A stretch of DNA of 64,000 nucleotides from Taklimakanibacter sp049323275 (GCA_049323275.1 JBMOOM010000019.1:100171-164170); one strand, 5' to 3'. Positions 1-8,873 are shown, counted from the stretch's first letter. Notes: generated from the sequence alone by a model not told the origin. A program made the numbers and translations.

Positions 1-420
1 AATGAAGGAGGCGTAGGCGTAATTGCCGATGACCGGATTGTCGTAATAGTTCTTCGTATTGTTGAACCACGCATCGCCACCCTCGGCCAGAGTGGTGGGA
101 TAGTAGGCCCAGGCCGTGCCCGGCTTGTCCGATTCCGCGAGCCTGAAATCGGCATGCTGGGTCGAGGTTTCGGAGATCTCCTGGAAGGTGATGTTGGCGA
201 CGGCGGAATAGTCGGCAAGTATTGCACGCACCGCCCCCATCTGCACCGGGTTCAAGGCCTCGAAATTGGTGGCCGGTTCACCGGAACCATATCCCGAGCC
301 GTAGAAGGATGCGCTCGACGGGAAGCTGTAGGTGAAGCTGTTCACCGCCCATTTCGTCCCCGACAGCACACCGTCGACATAGGCATTGCCGGTCGAGGTC
401 ATCGTACTCGTGGCAGGCAT
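1..420 (-). CDS. Serralysin-like M10 metalloprotease, N-terminal part
   Basis: This is a partial gene; the window edge cuts it after 140 codons. The translation starts MPATSTMTSTGNAYVDGVLS and continues with FTYSFP and an Ala-Asp-Tyr-Ser stretch (AILADYSAVANITFQEIS). This is how the N-terminal part of serralysin-family (peptidase M10B) secreted zinc proteases looks. The zinc motif HExxH and the Ca-binding RTX repeats would lie beyond position 1 and cannot be checked. The start at 420 is supported by an upstream AGGGAG. Such proteins are normally exported without a cleaved signal peptide by a type I secretion system; no transporter gene is visible here. The family is inferred from the N-terminal pattern only. 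Confidence 0.72.
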   Translation of the reverse strand, partial: MPATSTMTSTGNAYVDGVLSGTKWAVNSFTYSFPSSASFYGSGYGSGEPATNFEALNPVQMGAVRAILADYSAVANITFQEISETSTQHADFRLAESDKPGTAWAYYPTTLAEGGDAWFNNTKNYYDNPVIGNYAYASFI

Positions 421-597
421 CGGCGATATTCTCCCTCTGGGCGAAGCGGGAGCCGTCAGTTGGCTGCAACTATCACTTCGCCGATCGGAGGCTTATCCGA
501 ACCGGCTATCTTCTGCCTTAAGGTAAAATCTAAAATTGTAGAAACAGCCCGACAGCGGTGCATCAAGGTAAATGATGTCGCCCGACGGCGACAAACC

Positions 598-1563
598 TCA
601 GCGCACCGCTTCGACGGTCAAGCGGAAATCCCGAGCCCCTTCCGGCCAGAGAAGATCCTCGGCGGGGAACGACCTGGCGAGCTGACGGCGGGCGGCGAAG
701 CCCGCCTCGCGGTCGACGGCGTTGATGATGGCGAGGCGGAAACCGCCCGGCGGGGCGGCGTGGTCCGCCGCCGGCTTGGTCTCGTGGAAGGTGATCTGCA
801 CGCTCGATATGCCGGGCAAGGCGCGAATGGCGGCGACGGCGTCGGGCGACGGGTGGCGATAGCTGCGGCCATGGCGGCCGAACAGCACGACCGAATAGCC
901 GTCGCGCCGCTCCCCTTCGTCCGGAAAGGACCAGCGCTTCTCGGCATAGAGCCGGACCAGCGCCTCGACCCAGCCCTTGCCATAGAGATCCGGCCATTGA
1001 TCGGCGAAGCGCAGATGCGCGTCGATGATGCGGCCGCCGATCGTCTCGACATTGAGGATGCCGGTATAGCGGTCGAGATGCTCGCCGGCCCAATTGCGGA
1101 TATAGGCTTCGAGTTCGGGCCGCGGCGCGGCATGAACGGTCCAGTAATTGAACATGCCATGCATGAAGGGCGCGCCGGTCGTGTGCCGCAGCCAGCGGAT
1201 CTCGCCCTTCACGATGGCGCAGTCGGTCGAGACATGCTCGCCGGTCAGAAGCGTGGTCCAGAAATGGCCGGGCGTGTACCCATCCTCATATTCGGCAAGC
1301 GTGTGAAAGGGTCCGCTCGCGACGCCCATGCCTTTCATATTGACGATGGGCTTGGAGAAGACAGGGAAGCGCTCGGGTATCACGCCATGCGGTCCACAAT
1401 CGAGCCCCTGGCTCTGCGCCACGCGCAATTTGTCGTAGATCCAGTTCTCGCGCGGATTCCACATCCAGGCATCGCAATCCTCGGTCGGGATCATGACGTC
1501 GGCCGGGCAGGGGACTTTCTCGAAATACTGCAGTCGCCAGGGGTCTGCTTCACAGACGGGCAT
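598..1563 (-). CDS. Conserved hypothetical protein, possibly ATP-grasp-like
   Basis: This is a soluble protein of 321 residues with no signal peptide or membrane segment. It has long conserved-looking stretches rich in Trp, Gly and His, such as KPIVNMKGMG near residue 72, GEHVSTDCAIVKGEIRW near 108 and LNVETIGGRIIDAHLRF near 170. The last of these resembles the metal-binding Asn/Glu end of ATP-grasp enzymes, but I do not recognise a named family, so the fold is a guess. The start at 1563 lacks a strong Shine-Dalgarno sequence. It reads away from the divergent permease operon at 1916. Coding is supported by an open frame with natural composition. The long ORF on the opposite strand is its shadow. 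Confidence 0.7.
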   Translation of the reverse strand: MPVCEADPWRLQYFEKVPCPADVMIPTEDCDAWMWNPRENWIYDKLRVAQSQGLDCGPHGVIPERFPVFSKPIVNMKGMGVASGPFHTLAEYEDGYTPGHFWTTLLTGEHVSTDCAIVKGEIRWLRHTTGAPFMHGMFNYWTVHAAPRPELEAYIRNWAGEHLDRYTGILNVETIGGRIIDAHLRFADQWPDLYGKGWVEALVRLYAEKRWSFPDEGERRDGYSVVLFGRHGRSYRHPSPDAVAAIRALPGISSVQITFHETKPAADHAAPPGGFRLAIINAVDREAGFAARRQLARSFPAEDLLWPEGARDFRLTVEAVR

Positions 1564-1760
1564 TGAAGGGGCTCTGCGCTTGGTTGCCGGATGAGGGAAG
1601 ACCTATCGCGGTCTGCTGTCAATATCGGTCAGCAGCAGGTTGTCGGCGATGCCGCGTCCGGGAAAGCAACGCGGCATATCAATGCCGGGCGCAAGCGACG
1701 CGCTGGCACGGAATTGATATGGACAAACACCGGCCATCGGTTATAGTTCCCGTCATTCCA

Positions 1761-1838
1761 TATCGGCAATACTGCCGACAAATCACGGCTTGAAAGCCCC
1801 CATCAGCAGATCCAACGGATCTCGGTGGGGGCTTTTTG
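1761..1838 (+). terminator. Leader hairpins with an intrinsic-terminator-like stem before the NCS1 permease
   Basis: Two structures lie in the 352-base gap between divergent genes. The first, at 1763-1778, is a 6-bp stem TCGGCA/TGCCGA with loop ATAC. The second pairs 1793-1802 with 1826-1835 (AAAGCCCCCA with TGGGGGCTTT), has an inner stem GATCC/GGATC at 1809-1821, and ends in a run of five T at 1833-1837. This is a textbook rho-independent terminator on the + strand. No + strand gene ends upstream of it, so it most likely sits in the 5' leader of the permease at 1916 and may act as an attenuator or riboswitch expression platform. The rest of 1564-1915 holds no supported gene. Confidence 0.6.
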
Positions 1839-1915
1839 TTTTCGCATCTGGGCTCTCGTCCTCATGCGCATGTCTGCTTCGTGCCTGAACAGAAAACACA
1901 CTCGAGGGAACGCTC

Positions 1916-3238
1916 ATGTCGGACAATCAGCAAAGCTATCGAACCTCCTCAATCGGCCAGCTCGAAGCCGAGGCCGATCACATATTGGGCGAGGAATACG
2001 AACACTCGTCCGTGCCGGCGCAAGCGCGGCGAAGCCTGTTCTCGGTCACCATGGTGTGGATCGGCTTCCCGATGATCATCACCGGGGCGATGACCGGATC
2101 GATCCTGGTGCTCGGCATGGGTTTCGCCGATGCGCTCAAGGCCATGATCATCGGAAACCTGATCATGTTCTGCTATGTCGGGCTTCTGGGGCTGCTCGGC
2201 ACCGAGAAAGGCATGAACTTCGCCTTGCTCGCCAGCATCGTTTTCGGGCGCAAAGGCTATGTGCTGGCTTCAGGCCTTCTGTCGACGCTGCTGCTCGGCT
2301 GGTACGCCGTGCAGACCGGCATCACCGGCGCGCTCATCAGCTCGACCTATAATCTGAACTACGTGGCGATGACGATCATCGCCGGGCTTCTGTATGTCGG
2401 CATCACTTTCGTCGGTGTGCGCGGCCTGCACTGGATCGGCGTCGTCTCGGTGCCGCTCTTCGTCATTCTCGGACTCTGGGTGGCGGCAGACGCCGCCAGC
2501 ACGACGAGTTGGAGCGCCATCATGGCCTATCCCGGCAATAACGGTGTGGCGACGATGTCGATGGGCGTCGGGCTCACCGTCGTCATCGCGCTGTTTATCG
2601 ACGCCGGCACGGTGACGGCCGATTTCAACCGCTGGGCCGCGGACCGCAAGAGCTCGCTGATCTCGACCTTCAGCGCCTTTCCCTTCGCCAATCTGGTCGC
2701 CATGCTCGTCGGTGGCGTGATGACCGCGGCGCTGGCGGTTCCGAACGCCAATCCCTTCGGCGTCGACAATATGTTCGGCTACATGAACGGCAAGCAGATG
2801 GCGTGGCTGAGCCTGCTCGCCTTCATCTTTCTCTATTGCAATCTGGGATCGGTCTGCGCCCACTGCCTCTATAATGCGGCCACCGGCTGGTCGCGCATTC
2901 TCGGCAGCAATATGCGCCTGATGGCGATCGTCCTGGGCGCCATCGGCATCCTGGTCGCGGCCGGCAATATCTGGGCCTTCTTCATCGAATGGCTGTCGCT
3001 GCTCGGCATCCTGGTGCCGCCGATCGGCGCCATCATCCTCATCGACCAGTATGTGGTGCGCAAGAACGCGACCGCGACGGTCGACTGGCGCGCACCGGCC
3101 TTCATCGCCTGGGCAGCCGGGTCGGCGGTGGCGCTCCTGGTGGAATTCAACGCGCCGCACTGGTCGACCGCGATCTCGGCCTTCATCGTGGCGGCGGCTG
3201 CTTATTTCGTCCTGTCGAAGGTGATGCGCGAAGCCTGA
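1916..3238 (+). CDS. NCS1-family permease, CodB-like
   Basis: The protein has 440 residues and about 12 hydrophobic segments after a polar N-terminus of about 40 residues. The first segment reads TMVWIGFPMIITGAMTGS, which is typical of the nucleobase-cation symporter-1 family (cytosine/purine permeases such as CodB). The start is supported by GAGGGAACGCTC before ATG. It is an inner-membrane importer of a small N-heterocycle or related amide, probably driven by H+ or Na+; the exact substrate cannot be read from the sequence. The next gene, 67 bases downstream on the same strand, encodes a MetX-like alpha/beta hydrolase, so the pair may import and hydrolyse or transacylate one compound. A terminator-like leader suggests transcript-level control. 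Confidence 0.85.
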   Translation: MSDNQQSYRTSSIGQLEAEADHILGEEYEHSSVPAQARRSLFSVTMVWIGFPMIITGAMTGSILVLGMGFADALKAMIIGNLIMFCYVGLLGLLGTEKGMNFALLASIVFGRKGYVLASGLLSTLLLGWYAVQTGITGALISSTYNLNYVAMTIIAGLLYVGITFVGVRGLHWIGVVSVPLFVILGLWVAADAASTTSWSAIMAYPGNNGVATMSMGVGLTVVIALFIDAGTVTADFNRWAADRKSSLISTFSAFPFANLVAMLVGGVMTAALAVPNANPFGVDNMFGYMNGKQMAWLSLLAFIFLYCNLGSVCAHCLYNAATGWSRILGSNMRLMAIVLGAIGILVAAGNIWAFFIEWLSLLGILVPPIGAIILIDQYVVRKNATATVDWRAPAFIAWAAGSAVALLVEFNAPHWSTAISAFIVAAAAYFVLSKVMREA

Positions 3239-3305
3239 GACGTTCAGCGTGACAGGAGGGGGCCGGACGCACGGCCTCCTCGCAATTTCAGGGAGAGAAG
3301 AACTC

Positions 3306-4331
3306 ATGCCAAACGACTATTCGATCTATGATGCGGGAACAGTCATCCTGCAATCGGGTGCGGCGCTGCGCGACTGCAAGCTCGCCTACAAGACCTTCGG
3401 CCGGCTCAATGCGAAGAAAGACAATGTGATCGTCTATCCCACCTGGTATTCGGGCCAGCATTACGACAATGAATGGCTCGTCGGCGCCGGCATGGCGCTC
3501 GATCCCGACAAATACTTCATCATCATCCCGAACATGCTGGGCAATGGCCTGTCATCATCGCCAAGCAACATGCCGGAACCTTATAATGCGTCACGCTTTC
3601 CCAAGGTGACGCCCTATGACAATGTCCGGCTGCAGCATCGGCTGGTGCATGACGAGCTCGGCATCGAGCGCGTCAAGCTGGTCATCGGCTGGTCGATGGG
3701 CGCGCTGCAGACTTTCCATTGGGGCTGTCTCTATCCCGACATGGTCGAGCGCATCCTGCCGTTCTGCGGCTCCGCCAAATGCTCGCGGCACAATTTCGTC
3801 TTCCTGGAAGGGGTGAAGGCGGCGCTGACGGCGGACGCCGCCTGGAACAATGGCTGGTACAAGGAGAAGCCGGCCAGGGGCCTCAGGGCGATGGCCCGCG
3901 TCTATGCCGGCTGGGGCTTCTCGCAATCCTTCTATCGCGAGGAGCTCGATCTCAAGGCACTGGGCTTTTCCTCGCTCGAGGATTTCCTGGTCGCCTTCTG
4001 GGAGGGCTTCTTCCTGCCGAAGGACGCCAACAACCTGCTGACGATGCTGTGGACCTGGCAGAATGGCGACATCAGCCGGAACGAGATCTTCAACGGGGAT
4101 TTTCCCAAAGCGCTGGGCGCTATCAAGGCGCTGGCCTATGTCATGCCCGGCCAGACCGATCTCTATTTCCCGCCGGAGGATAGCGCCATCGAGGTCAAAC
4201 ACATGCCGCGCGCCAAGCTGATCCCGATGCCGTCGATCTGGGGACATTTCGCCGGCGGGCCCGGCACCAACCCGGTGGATGTCAAATTCCTCGACGGGCA
4301 TGTCCGGACGCTGCTGGACACGCCGGTGTGA
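3306..4331 (+). CDS. Alpha/beta hydrolase of the homoserine O-acetyltransferase (MetX)-like family
   Basis: The protein has 341 residues from the ATG at 3306, which follows the strong site AGGGAGAGAAG; an in-frame GTG at 3249 is a poorer choice. The nucleophile elbow is GWSMGA (Ser near residue 137). An acid is seen in PGQTDLYFP and a histidine in SIWGHFAGGPG near the C-terminus, giving a Ser-Asp-His triad. The opening segment (LRDCKLAYKTFGRLNAKKDN) and GNGLSSSPS match the MetX-like branch. True MetX makes O-acetylhomoserine, but here the gene follows an NCS1 permease rather than methionine genes. I infer a catabolic esterase or amidase of unknown substrate. Confidence 0.8.
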   Translation: MPNDYSIYDAGTVILQSGAALRDCKLAYKTFGRLNAKKDNVIVYPTWYSGQHYDNEWLVGAGMALDPDKYFIIIPNMLGNGLSSSPSNMPEPYNASRFPKVTPYDNVRLQHRLVHDELGIERVKLVIGWSMGALQTFHWGCLYPDMVERILPFCGSAKCSRHNFVFLEGVKAALTADAAWNNGWYKEKPARGLRAMARVYAGWGFSQSFYREELDLKALGFSSLEDFLVAFWEGFFLPKDANNLLTMLWTWQNGDISRNEIFNGDFPKALGAIKALAYVMPGQTDLYFPPEDSAIEVKHMPRAKLIPMPSIWGHFAGGPGTNPVDVKFLDGHVRTLLDTPV

Positions 4332-4339
4332 GGTGACGC

Positions 4340-4633
4340 TCAGTCCCAGGTCATGAAGGAGCGGCCGTATTTTCCGCAGATGGGCGGGGTGCGGCCGTAG
4401 ACCTGGTAATAGAACAGGCAGTCGTCGGTCCAGCCGGCATTCGGCTCGCCCGGCCGCGGCGCGCGGAAGTTCTTCTTCACACGGGGCTCGGCGGTCTTTT
4501 TTTTCTGGACGGTCTTTTTCTTCTTCTTGACGGTCTGGCTGGTGGCGGCGTCAGCGCTGTTGAAGAAGACCGGAAAGGCGGCGGGCGTGAAGGCCGCCAG
4601 CATCGCGCAGACAATGAGATGACGAAAAGCCAT
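4340..4633 (-). CDS. Small secreted lysine-rich protein
   Basis: This is a protein of 97 residues starting at the ATG at 4633, which follows AAGGAG; an in-frame start 24 bases upstream is less likely. Residues 1-30 form a signal peptide (MAFRHLIVCAMLAAFTPAAF then SADAA). A Lys-rich stretch with runs KKKKK and KKK follows at about residues 36-48. The C-terminal part has two cysteines in DDCLFYYQVYGRTPPICGKYG, probably forming a disulfide in the periplasm. I do not recognise a named family. It faces the MetX-like gene tail to tail, with 8 bases between stop codons. Confidence 0.7.
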   Translation of the reverse strand: MAFRHLIVCAMLAAFTPAAFPVFFNSADAATSQTVKKKKKTVQKKKTAEPRVKKNFRAPRPGEPNAGWTDDCLFYYQVYGRTPPICGKYGRSFMTWD

Positions 4634-4713
4634 GATCCGGTCTCCTTGCAGGGGCATGCCGGCCGCGCAGGGCCGGCACGCCGGATGAGAGTCAAATCAA
4701 CGGCTTACAGCCG

Positions 4714-5436
4714 TTACTTGATCTCCCAGGTTATATTCACGTCGGCCGCCACGGTCTGCTCGCCCTCGGCGATCGGAACGCTGCCGGCCGAATCCTGGCG
4801 CACCGCCTTGCCGTAGAATACGGGCTGCGGCGGCTGGAAGTTGCCTTCGCTGATCGACATGACCTGGCCGATCGACACGCCCATGGTCGCGGCATAGAGC
4901 TTGGCCTTGCGCTCGGCATCGGCGACGGCGAGCTTGCGGGCTTCGTCCTGAAGGTTCTCGTCATCGGCGATGGCGAAGCCGACGCCGTTGATCTGGTTGG
5001 AGCCTTCGCTCACCATCGTGTCGAGCACCGCGCCGAGAGTGTCGAGCTTGCGCACCGAGACCGAAACCATGTTGGACACATCATAGCCTACTACGACCGG
5101 CGGTTTCTGATTATTCTGGTCATATTGATAACGCGGATTGACCGAGAAGTTCGAGGTCTGGATGTCCTTGCCCTCGATGCCGGCGCCTTTCAGCGCGGCG
5201 AAGATCTTCTGCATCGCCTTGGTGTTCTCGGTCAGCGCCTCGCGGGCGGTCGCGGCCTGCGACATGACGCCGACATTGACGATGGCCATATCGGGCTTGG
5301 ACTTCACCTCGCCGTGACCATTGAGGGAAATGACGCGCGGCATGGGCTTGGACTCCTGGGCTTGGGAAGGGGTGGCGAGAACGGCGGCGGCTGCGAGGCC
5401 GGTGAAGCCCAGAGCAGCGAGCGAGCGACGATCCAT
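4714..5436 (-). CDS. SIMPL (DUF541) domain periplasmic protein
   Basis: The protein has 240 residues, starting at the ATG at 5436, which follows CAGGAG. The N-terminus has a signal peptide (MDRRSLAALGFTGLAAAAVL, cleavage probably near SQAQ). The body is a SIMPL/DUF541 domain: VISLNGHGEVKSKPDMAIVN, then VGYDVSNMVSVSVRKLDTLG in the middle and VNITWEIK at the end. These match the BP26/OMP28 family of Brucella and relatives, which is periplasmic and forms channel-like oligomers. Its molecular role is not settled. It stands alone between the lysine-rich gene and ligD. Confidence 0.85.
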   Translation of the reverse strand: MDRRSLAALGFTGLAAAAVLATPSQAQESKPMPRVISLNGHGEVKSKPDMAIVNVGVMSQAATAREALTENTKAMQKIFAALKGAGIEGKDIQTSNFSVNPRYQYDQNNQKPPVVVGYDVSNMVSVSVRKLDTLGAVLDTMVSEGSNQINGVGFAIADDENLQDEARKLAVADAERKAKLYAATMGVSIGQVMSISEGNFQPPQPVFYGKAVRQDSAGSVPIAEGEQTVAADVNITWEIK

Positions 5437-5513
5437 GGACGAAAATACTCCTGGTGGAAACCGGCTCATCACATGGGGAGCGATTGCGGCGCTGCTGTGG
5501 CAGTAAAAATTTG

Positions 5514-6419
5514 TTACGCGGCGGCGACAGCCTTGATCGTCGCCTTGCCGATGAACTGATCGTGTTCATAGCCCTGCCAGGGGTCGGACTTTAACCTTTT
5601 CAGGCGTTTGGCCATGGAAACGGTGTCAAAGGCATTTGCACCGTCCAGTCGGCCAAGCTCCTTCCAGCCGACAGGGGCGGCGACCGGCGCGCCTTTGCGG
5701 GCGCGCGGCGAGTAGGGCGCGACGGCGGTGGCGCCCCTTTCATTGCGCAGCCAGTCGATGAAGATGCGGTTCTTGCGCTTGGCCTTGCTGGCGGTGGCGA
5801 TGAAACGGTCGGGCTCGCGCGCGGCGAAGCCCCGGGCGATGCCCTGCGCGAAGGTCTTGATCTCGTCCCAGCCGTTGCGGCCCGAAAGCGGAGCGATCAC
5901 ATGGATGCCCTTGCCGCCGGTAACCATGGCGAAGCTCTCGAGATCGGCGGCGGCCAGGACGTCATGGAGGTCGCCGGCGGCGGTCCTGACCTCGGCGAAG
6001 GACACGCCTTCATCCGGATCGAGGTCGAAGACGAGGCGGTCGGGATGCTCGAGATCGTCCCTGGGCGCGCCCCAGAGATGCAGCTCGAGGGCGCCGATCT
6101 GGGCGGCGCCGACAAGACCTGCGATGTCGTCGATATAAAGATAGTCCGCTTTGCCGCCGTCCTTCTCGCGGATGGCGACGGTCTTGAACCCCTTCGGCAT
6201 GCGGGCGCTCAAATGCTTCTGATAGAAGCATTTGTCGCCAATGCCGTCCGGACAGCGCACGAGGCTCAACGGATGATTGGCGGCGTGAGTCAGAAACGGC
6301 TCGGCGACGGCCGCCAGATAATCGGCAAGCTCGCGCTTGGTGAGGCCGACCTCCGGATAAAGCACCTTGTCGGGATGGGTGAGAGTAACGCCCGCGACGA
6401 CCGCATCCTTGTCAGACAT
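5514..6419 (-). CDS. ligD: LigD polymerase/primase domain protein
   Basis: The protein has 301 residues and is the archaeo-eukaryotic primase-type polymerase (POL) module of LigD. It opens with LTHPDKVLYPEVGLTKRELA and carries the catalytic pair in DRLVFDLDPDEGVSF (DLDPD) and the conserved TGGKGIHV. This module adds ribo- or deoxynucleotides at break ends during non-homologous end joining. It follows the ligase/phosphoesterase gene directly. The ATG at 6419 is in the same reading frame as the upstream gene, separated only by TAA and one AAA codon. A one-protein LigD is thus interrupted by a single stop codon. Whether the two act as separate subunits, or some readthrough occurs, is not known. 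Confidence 0.92.
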   Translation of the reverse strand: MSDKDAVVAGVTLTHPDKVLYPEVGLTKRELADYLAAVAEPFLTHAANHPLSLVRCPDGIGDKCFYQKHLSARMPKGFKTVAIREKDGGKADYLYIDDIAGLVGAAQIGALELHLWGAPRDDLEHPDRLVFDLDPDEGVSFAEVRTAAGDLHDVLAAADLESFAMVTGGKGIHVIAPLSGRNGWDEIKTFAQGIARGFAAREPDRFIATASKAKRKNRIFIDWLRNERGATAVAPYSPRARKGAPVAAPVGWKELGRLDGANAFDTVSMAKRLKRLKSDPWQGYEHDQFIGKATIKAVAAA

Positions 6420-6422
6420 TTT

Positions 6423-7985
6423 TTATGTCTCCCTTCGATCCGCGCCCGTCACGTCGCGCGCCCGTTTGTCGGCGCGCAGGCCCAGAAAGACGGGGTGGCG
6501 CAGAATGCCGTCGCGCGTTCTTTCCGTGAAAGCGATCTCGGCGACGAGATCGGGCCTCACCCAGCGGGCTCGCCCGCGAATGGCGCGAGGCACTTCGATG
6601 AAAGGCGGCTTGCCCATTTCGCGGGCCTGAAGCTTCGCGCCGACCGATCGGAGGGTTGCTTCGTCATAACCGGTGCCGACACGGCCGCGGTAATGCAGGC
6701 GTCCGTCCGTGTCATATTCGCCAACAAGCAGGGACGCGAAATCGCGGCCCTTCTTGTCGGAGGGGCGATAGCCGCCAATGACGAATTCCGACCGGCCGAG
6801 ACACTTGCTCTTGATCCAGGTCAGCGCGCGATGCGACACGTAAGGGCTCGTCCGGTCCTTGGAGACGAGGCCCTCGACACCGAGCCGGCAAGCCTCGCGC
6901 AGGACCTTGTCGCTGTCGCCGGTGATATGATCGCCGTAAGAGAGCGGGGCCGCCATCCTGCCGAACAGTGTCTTCAGCCGCTTCTTGCGCTCGCTCAACG
7001 GCAAGGGGCGCAGATCTTCGCCATCGAGAATCAGGAGGTCGAAGACGATGTAATGCAGGGCTGCGTCATCGCCTTCCGACAGGGCCTGCTGAAGGGCGGA
7101 AAAGCTGGTGCGGCCATGCGCGCCGAAGACGACCACCTCACCGTCGATCAAGGCTTGCGCCTTCAGCTTCCGCAGCGCCTTGGCGATAGAGGCGAATTTG
7201 CGGGTCCAGTCCTGGCCGCTGCGGGTGTATAGGCGGACTTCATCACCGGCCACCGCGGCGATGATGCGGTAGCCGTCATATTTGATCTCGTGGATCCATT
7301 GCTTTCCTTCCGGCGGCTGGTCCTTCAGGAATGCGAGCTGTGGTGCGACGAAAGGGGGAAGGGGCAATGCAGCCATTTTCCGCTTGCCGCCTGTCTTGCG
7401 TTTGGCCTTGCCGGCGATCCCGGCCATGCTGCGTTTCGTTCGCACGCTGGTCTGCCAAGTCTCGATGGGATCGAGCTTCGCATCGGCTTCGCTGTCGCGC
7501 TGCTTGATCAACAGCCAGTTCTCGCGCTTGCCGCCGGTGCGGTCCTTGCGCATGCGCACCAGCGCGAAGCCGCCCTTGAGCCGCTTGCCATGCAGGATGA
7601 AGCTGAGCTTGCCCTTGCGGAGGCCTTCATGCGGATCGCCTTCCGGCTCCCAGGTCCCTTCATCCCACAGCATCACCGTGCCGCCACCATACTGGCCTTC
7701 CGGGATGGTGCCTTCGAAGCCACCATAGTCGAGCGGATGGTCCTCGACCCTCACCGCCAGGCGCTTCTGCTCCGGATCGAGGCTGGGGCCCCTGGTCACC
7801 GCCCAGCTCTTCAGCACGCCGTCGAGCTCGAGACGGAAATCGAAATGCAGCCGCGTGGCGTCATGCTTCTGGATGACGAAGGAATGGCCCTCGCGGCGGG
7901 CGATCCGGCCGCGCGGCTCGGGCGTCGCCTTGAAATCGCGTTTGCGATGATAGGTGCCGAGCGTATCGCCGTGGGATGCGGGCAT
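6423..7985 (-). CDS. ligD: LigD phosphoesterase-ligase (ATP-dependent DNA ligase)
   Basis: The protein has 520 residues. The N-terminal 3'-phosphoesterase domain shows FVIQKHDATRLHFDFRLE (residues 37-54, His41 and His47), WAVTRGPS and GGFEGTIPEGQYGGG. After a basic linker at about 185-205 comes the ATP-dependent ligase domain with the nucleotidyl-lysine in HEIKYDGYR (Lys235), DGEVVVFG, GVEGLVSK and WIKSKC, followed by the OB-fold. It seals double-strand breaks with Ku. It starts 2 bases after the Ku stop and ends in TAA immediately before the in-frame polymerase gene, so the three genes form one operon. The order PE-LIG-POL, with POL detached, differs from the mycobacterial POL-PE-LIG fusion. 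Confidence 0.94.
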   Translation of the reverse strand: MPASHGDTLGTYHRKRDFKATPEPRGRIARREGHSFVIQKHDATRLHFDFRLELDGVLKSWAVTRGPSLDPEQKRLAVRVEDHPLDYGGFEGTIPEGQYGGGTVMLWDEGTWEPEGDPHEGLRKGKLSFILHGKRLKGGFALVRMRKDRTGGKRENWLLIKQRDSEADAKLDPIETWQTSVRTKRSMAGIAGKAKRKTGGKRKMAALPLPPFVAPQLAFLKDQPPEGKQWIHEIKYDGYRIIAAVAGDEVRLYTRSGQDWTRKFASIAKALRKLKAQALIDGEVVVFGAHGRTSFSALQQALSEGDDAALHYIVFDLLILDGEDLRPLPLSERKKRLKTLFGRMAAPLSYGDHITGDSDKVLREACRLGVEGLVSKDRTSPYVSHRALTWIKSKCLGRSEFVIGGYRPSDKKGRDFASLLVGEYDTDGRLHYRGRVGTGYDEATLRSVGAKLQAREMGKPPFIEVPRAIRGRARWVRPDLVAEIAFTERTRDGILRHPVFLGLRADKRARDVTGADRRET

Positions 7986-7987
7986 GA

Positions 7988-8833
7988 TCAGCGGCGGGCC
8001 TTCTTGCGGGACCGCGTCTTGCGCGGCTTGGATGCGCCGGCAGATTTGTCGTCCTTGCCGCCGATGCTCTTCTTGAGCGCTTCCATCAAATCAATGACAT
8101 TGTCGCCCTTGGGCCGTGGAGTCTCCCCTTCCTCGATATCGGTAACCTTTCCGTGCTTGCGCTTTTCCGCCACGAGGGCCTTGAGCGCCTGGCCATAGTG
8201 ATCCTTGAAGGCGGCGGGCTTGAAGGGACCGGATTTGCGCTCGATCAGCTCGATGGCGAGCTCGACCATGTCCTTCGCAGGCCGCTTGCCCGGGATGTCC
8301 GCGAAGATCTTGTCGGATTTCTTGAGCTCATCGGCATAACGCAGGGTCTCGAGCAGAAGGCCGTCGCCGCAGGGTCTGACAGCCACAAGATTCTCCTTTC
8401 CGCGCATGACCAACTGGCCAATCCCGGCTTTCCTCGATTCGCGCAGGGCTTCGCGAATGACGACATAACCTTCAGCCGACACGTCGTCGGCCGGGGTGAG
8501 AAAATAGGGCCGCTCGAAATAGCGCGGATCGATGTCGCAATAGTCGGAAAACTGGGTCAGCTCGATGCTGCGCTTGGTCTCAAGCTTGATTTTGTCGAGC
8601 TCTTCGGGGGTGAGGATTACATGCTTACCGGAGCCGAGCTCGAATCCCTTGACAATGTCGTCGGCGTCGACCTTGCCCTTGCCGGGCACAATCTTTTCGT
8701 AGCGGATGCGCTTGCCGGATTTCCTGTCGATCTGATGCAAGCCGGGACGTGCCGAAGCCTCCGTCGCCGCGTGCAGTTCGACGGCGATGGTGACCAGCGA
8801 AAGACGCAAATGTCCCTTCCATTGAGCGCGCAT
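7988..8833 (-). CDS. ku: Ku homodimer, non-homologous end-joining protein
   Basis: The protein has 281 residues and a typical bacterial Ku core: LRLSLVTIAVELHAAT at the start, HQIDRKSGKRIRYEKIVPG, SIELTQFSDYCDIDPRYFER, PYFLTPADD and RGKENLVAVRPCGDGLLLETL. The C-terminal tail from about residue 255 is lysine/arginine-rich, as in rhizobial Ku proteins, and probably aids DNA binding or LigD recruitment. Ku threads onto broken DNA ends and recruits LigD. It begins 40 bases after the glycerol kinase stop on the same strand, so it either has its own short promoter or is partly transcribed with the glycerol operon. No strong Shine-Dalgarno sequence is visible. Confidence 0.94.
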   Translation of the reverse strand: MRAQWKGHLRLSLVTIAVELHAATEASARPGLHQIDRKSGKRIRYEKIVPGKGKVDADDIVKGFELGSGKHVILTPEELDKIKLETKRSIELTQFSDYCDIDPRYFERPYFLTPADDVSAEGYVVIREALRESRKAGIGQLVMRGKENLVAVRPCGDGLLLETLRYADELKKSDKIFADIPGKRPAKDMVELAIELIERKSGPFKPAAFKDHYGQALKALVAEKRKHGKVTDIEEGETPRPKGDNVIDLMEALKKSIGGKDDKSAGASKPRKTRSRKKARR

Positions 8834-8873
8834 ACAAGGAAACGGCGGGACGGGCGCTTGGTTCCCCAGGGTA

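Noticed and set aside
154..1566. A 470-codon + strand frame over the first genes
   Set aside because: It is the antisense of two minus-strand genes, with Arg/Gly/Ala-rich composition and no motifs.
4476..4527. Lysine-codon run as a possible slippery frameshift site
   Set aside because: The gene is intact in one frame, and the run encodes a Lys-rich stretch in a plausible small secreted protein.
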